Notes under the pieces: model-generated
The model's database searches: none
What the model saw: the letters and a program-made list of their open reading frames with translations, nothing else
What the model was told of the DNA's origin: nothing
Position numbers and translations under genes: made by a program
Shown here: in pieces, positions 33,131 through 33,174 of the stretch
Position numbering within the stretch: position 1 is the stretch's first letter
Layout: the number at the start of each line of letters is the position of its first letter
DNA from: an uncultured Clostridia bacterium
GTDB taxonomy: Bacteria; Bacillota; Clostridia; TANB77; CAG-508
Direction: 5' to 3'
DNA length: 33,174 nt
Assembly: GCA_944393565.1 (NCBI GenBank)
Contig: CALYAM010000012.1
Coordinates: 1-33,174 of the forward strand

Positions 33131-33174
33131 GCCTTGATAGCTCAGTTGGTAGAGCAAAGGACTGAAAATCCTTG
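33131..33174 (+). tRNA. tRNA-Phe (GAA), cut by the window end
   Basis: 5' part only: GCCTTGA acceptor, GCTC..GAGC D arm, anticodon arm AGGA-CTGAAAA-TCCT with anticodon GAA. The 3' half lies beyond the window. It continues the tRNA cluster. Confidence 0.9.

Noticed and set aside
32902..33165. Open frame of 87 codons across the tRNA cluster, and a 62-codon frame on the other strand
   Set aside because: They overlap three clear tRNA cloverleaves; the translated similarity often seen in databases comes from mis-annotated tRNA genes.
1..33174. CRISPR arrays, prophage, insertion sequences or integrase genes
   Set aside because: No spaced direct repeats, transposase motifs or integrase-like protein were seen; the TraX-like gene is a chromosomal envelope-type member and not evidence of a conjugative element.

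Overview
The window is AT-rich chromosomal DNA from a low-GC Gram-positive bacterium, most likely an uncultured, strictly anaerobic, endospore-forming member of the Clostridia. The grounds are a PolC-type replicative polymerase, a spore protease (gpr), a YtxC-like sporulation protein, a reverse rubrerythrin, a two-gene SufC/SufB-type Fe-S system, strong AGGAGG ribosome sites and TTG starts. Species identity cannot be read from the sequence.

Layout. 1-373: no gene, but a possible small hairpin RNA with its own promoter. 374-976 (-): flavodoxin-like iron-sulfur reductase. 1.1-3.75 kb (+): ytxC-like gene, membrane glycosyltransferase and TraX-like acyltransferase. 3.7-13.6 kb (-), in transcription order: glyS, an SDR reductase, an orphan prepilin-like protein, murB, yvcK-like, glycogen debranching enzyme, ruvC, holA, gpr. 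13.63-14.1 kb: non-coding, with a tight cluster of DnaA boxes. 14.1-25.8 kb (-): the classical rpsB-tsf-pyrH-frr-(ispA)-uppS-cdsA-rseP-polC block plus a DUF1294 protein; dxr and ispG, often found in this block in Firmicutes, are missing. 26.0-26.6 kb (-): reverse rubrerythrin. 26.8 kb (+): small zinc-ribbon/HTH protein. 27.3-31.65 kb (-): smsC-smsB, then an HD hydrolase with divergent secD and secF. 31.8-32.8 kb (+): asd. 32.9 kb to the end (+): promoter and tRNA cluster Val-Asp-Phe, the last cut by the window edge.

Main discovery. Three housekeeping genes (holA, rseP, asd) each need exactly one +1 frame change to give a full-length, family-consistent protein. In all three the shift is at the same four bases, CGGA, and the conserved family residue there is glycine (GGA read one base later). 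I checked every cgg/ccg triplet in all recognised genes, on the coding strand and in frame, and found no other in-frame CGG codon in roughly 9,000 codons. So every CGG codon in the window is a frameshift site. This points to a genome in which CGG is unassigned and CGGA is read as glycine, by a four-base-reading tRNA-Gly or by efficient +1 decoding at a vacant CGG, rather than to three unrelated errors. If real, this would be an unusual recoding system in essential genes.
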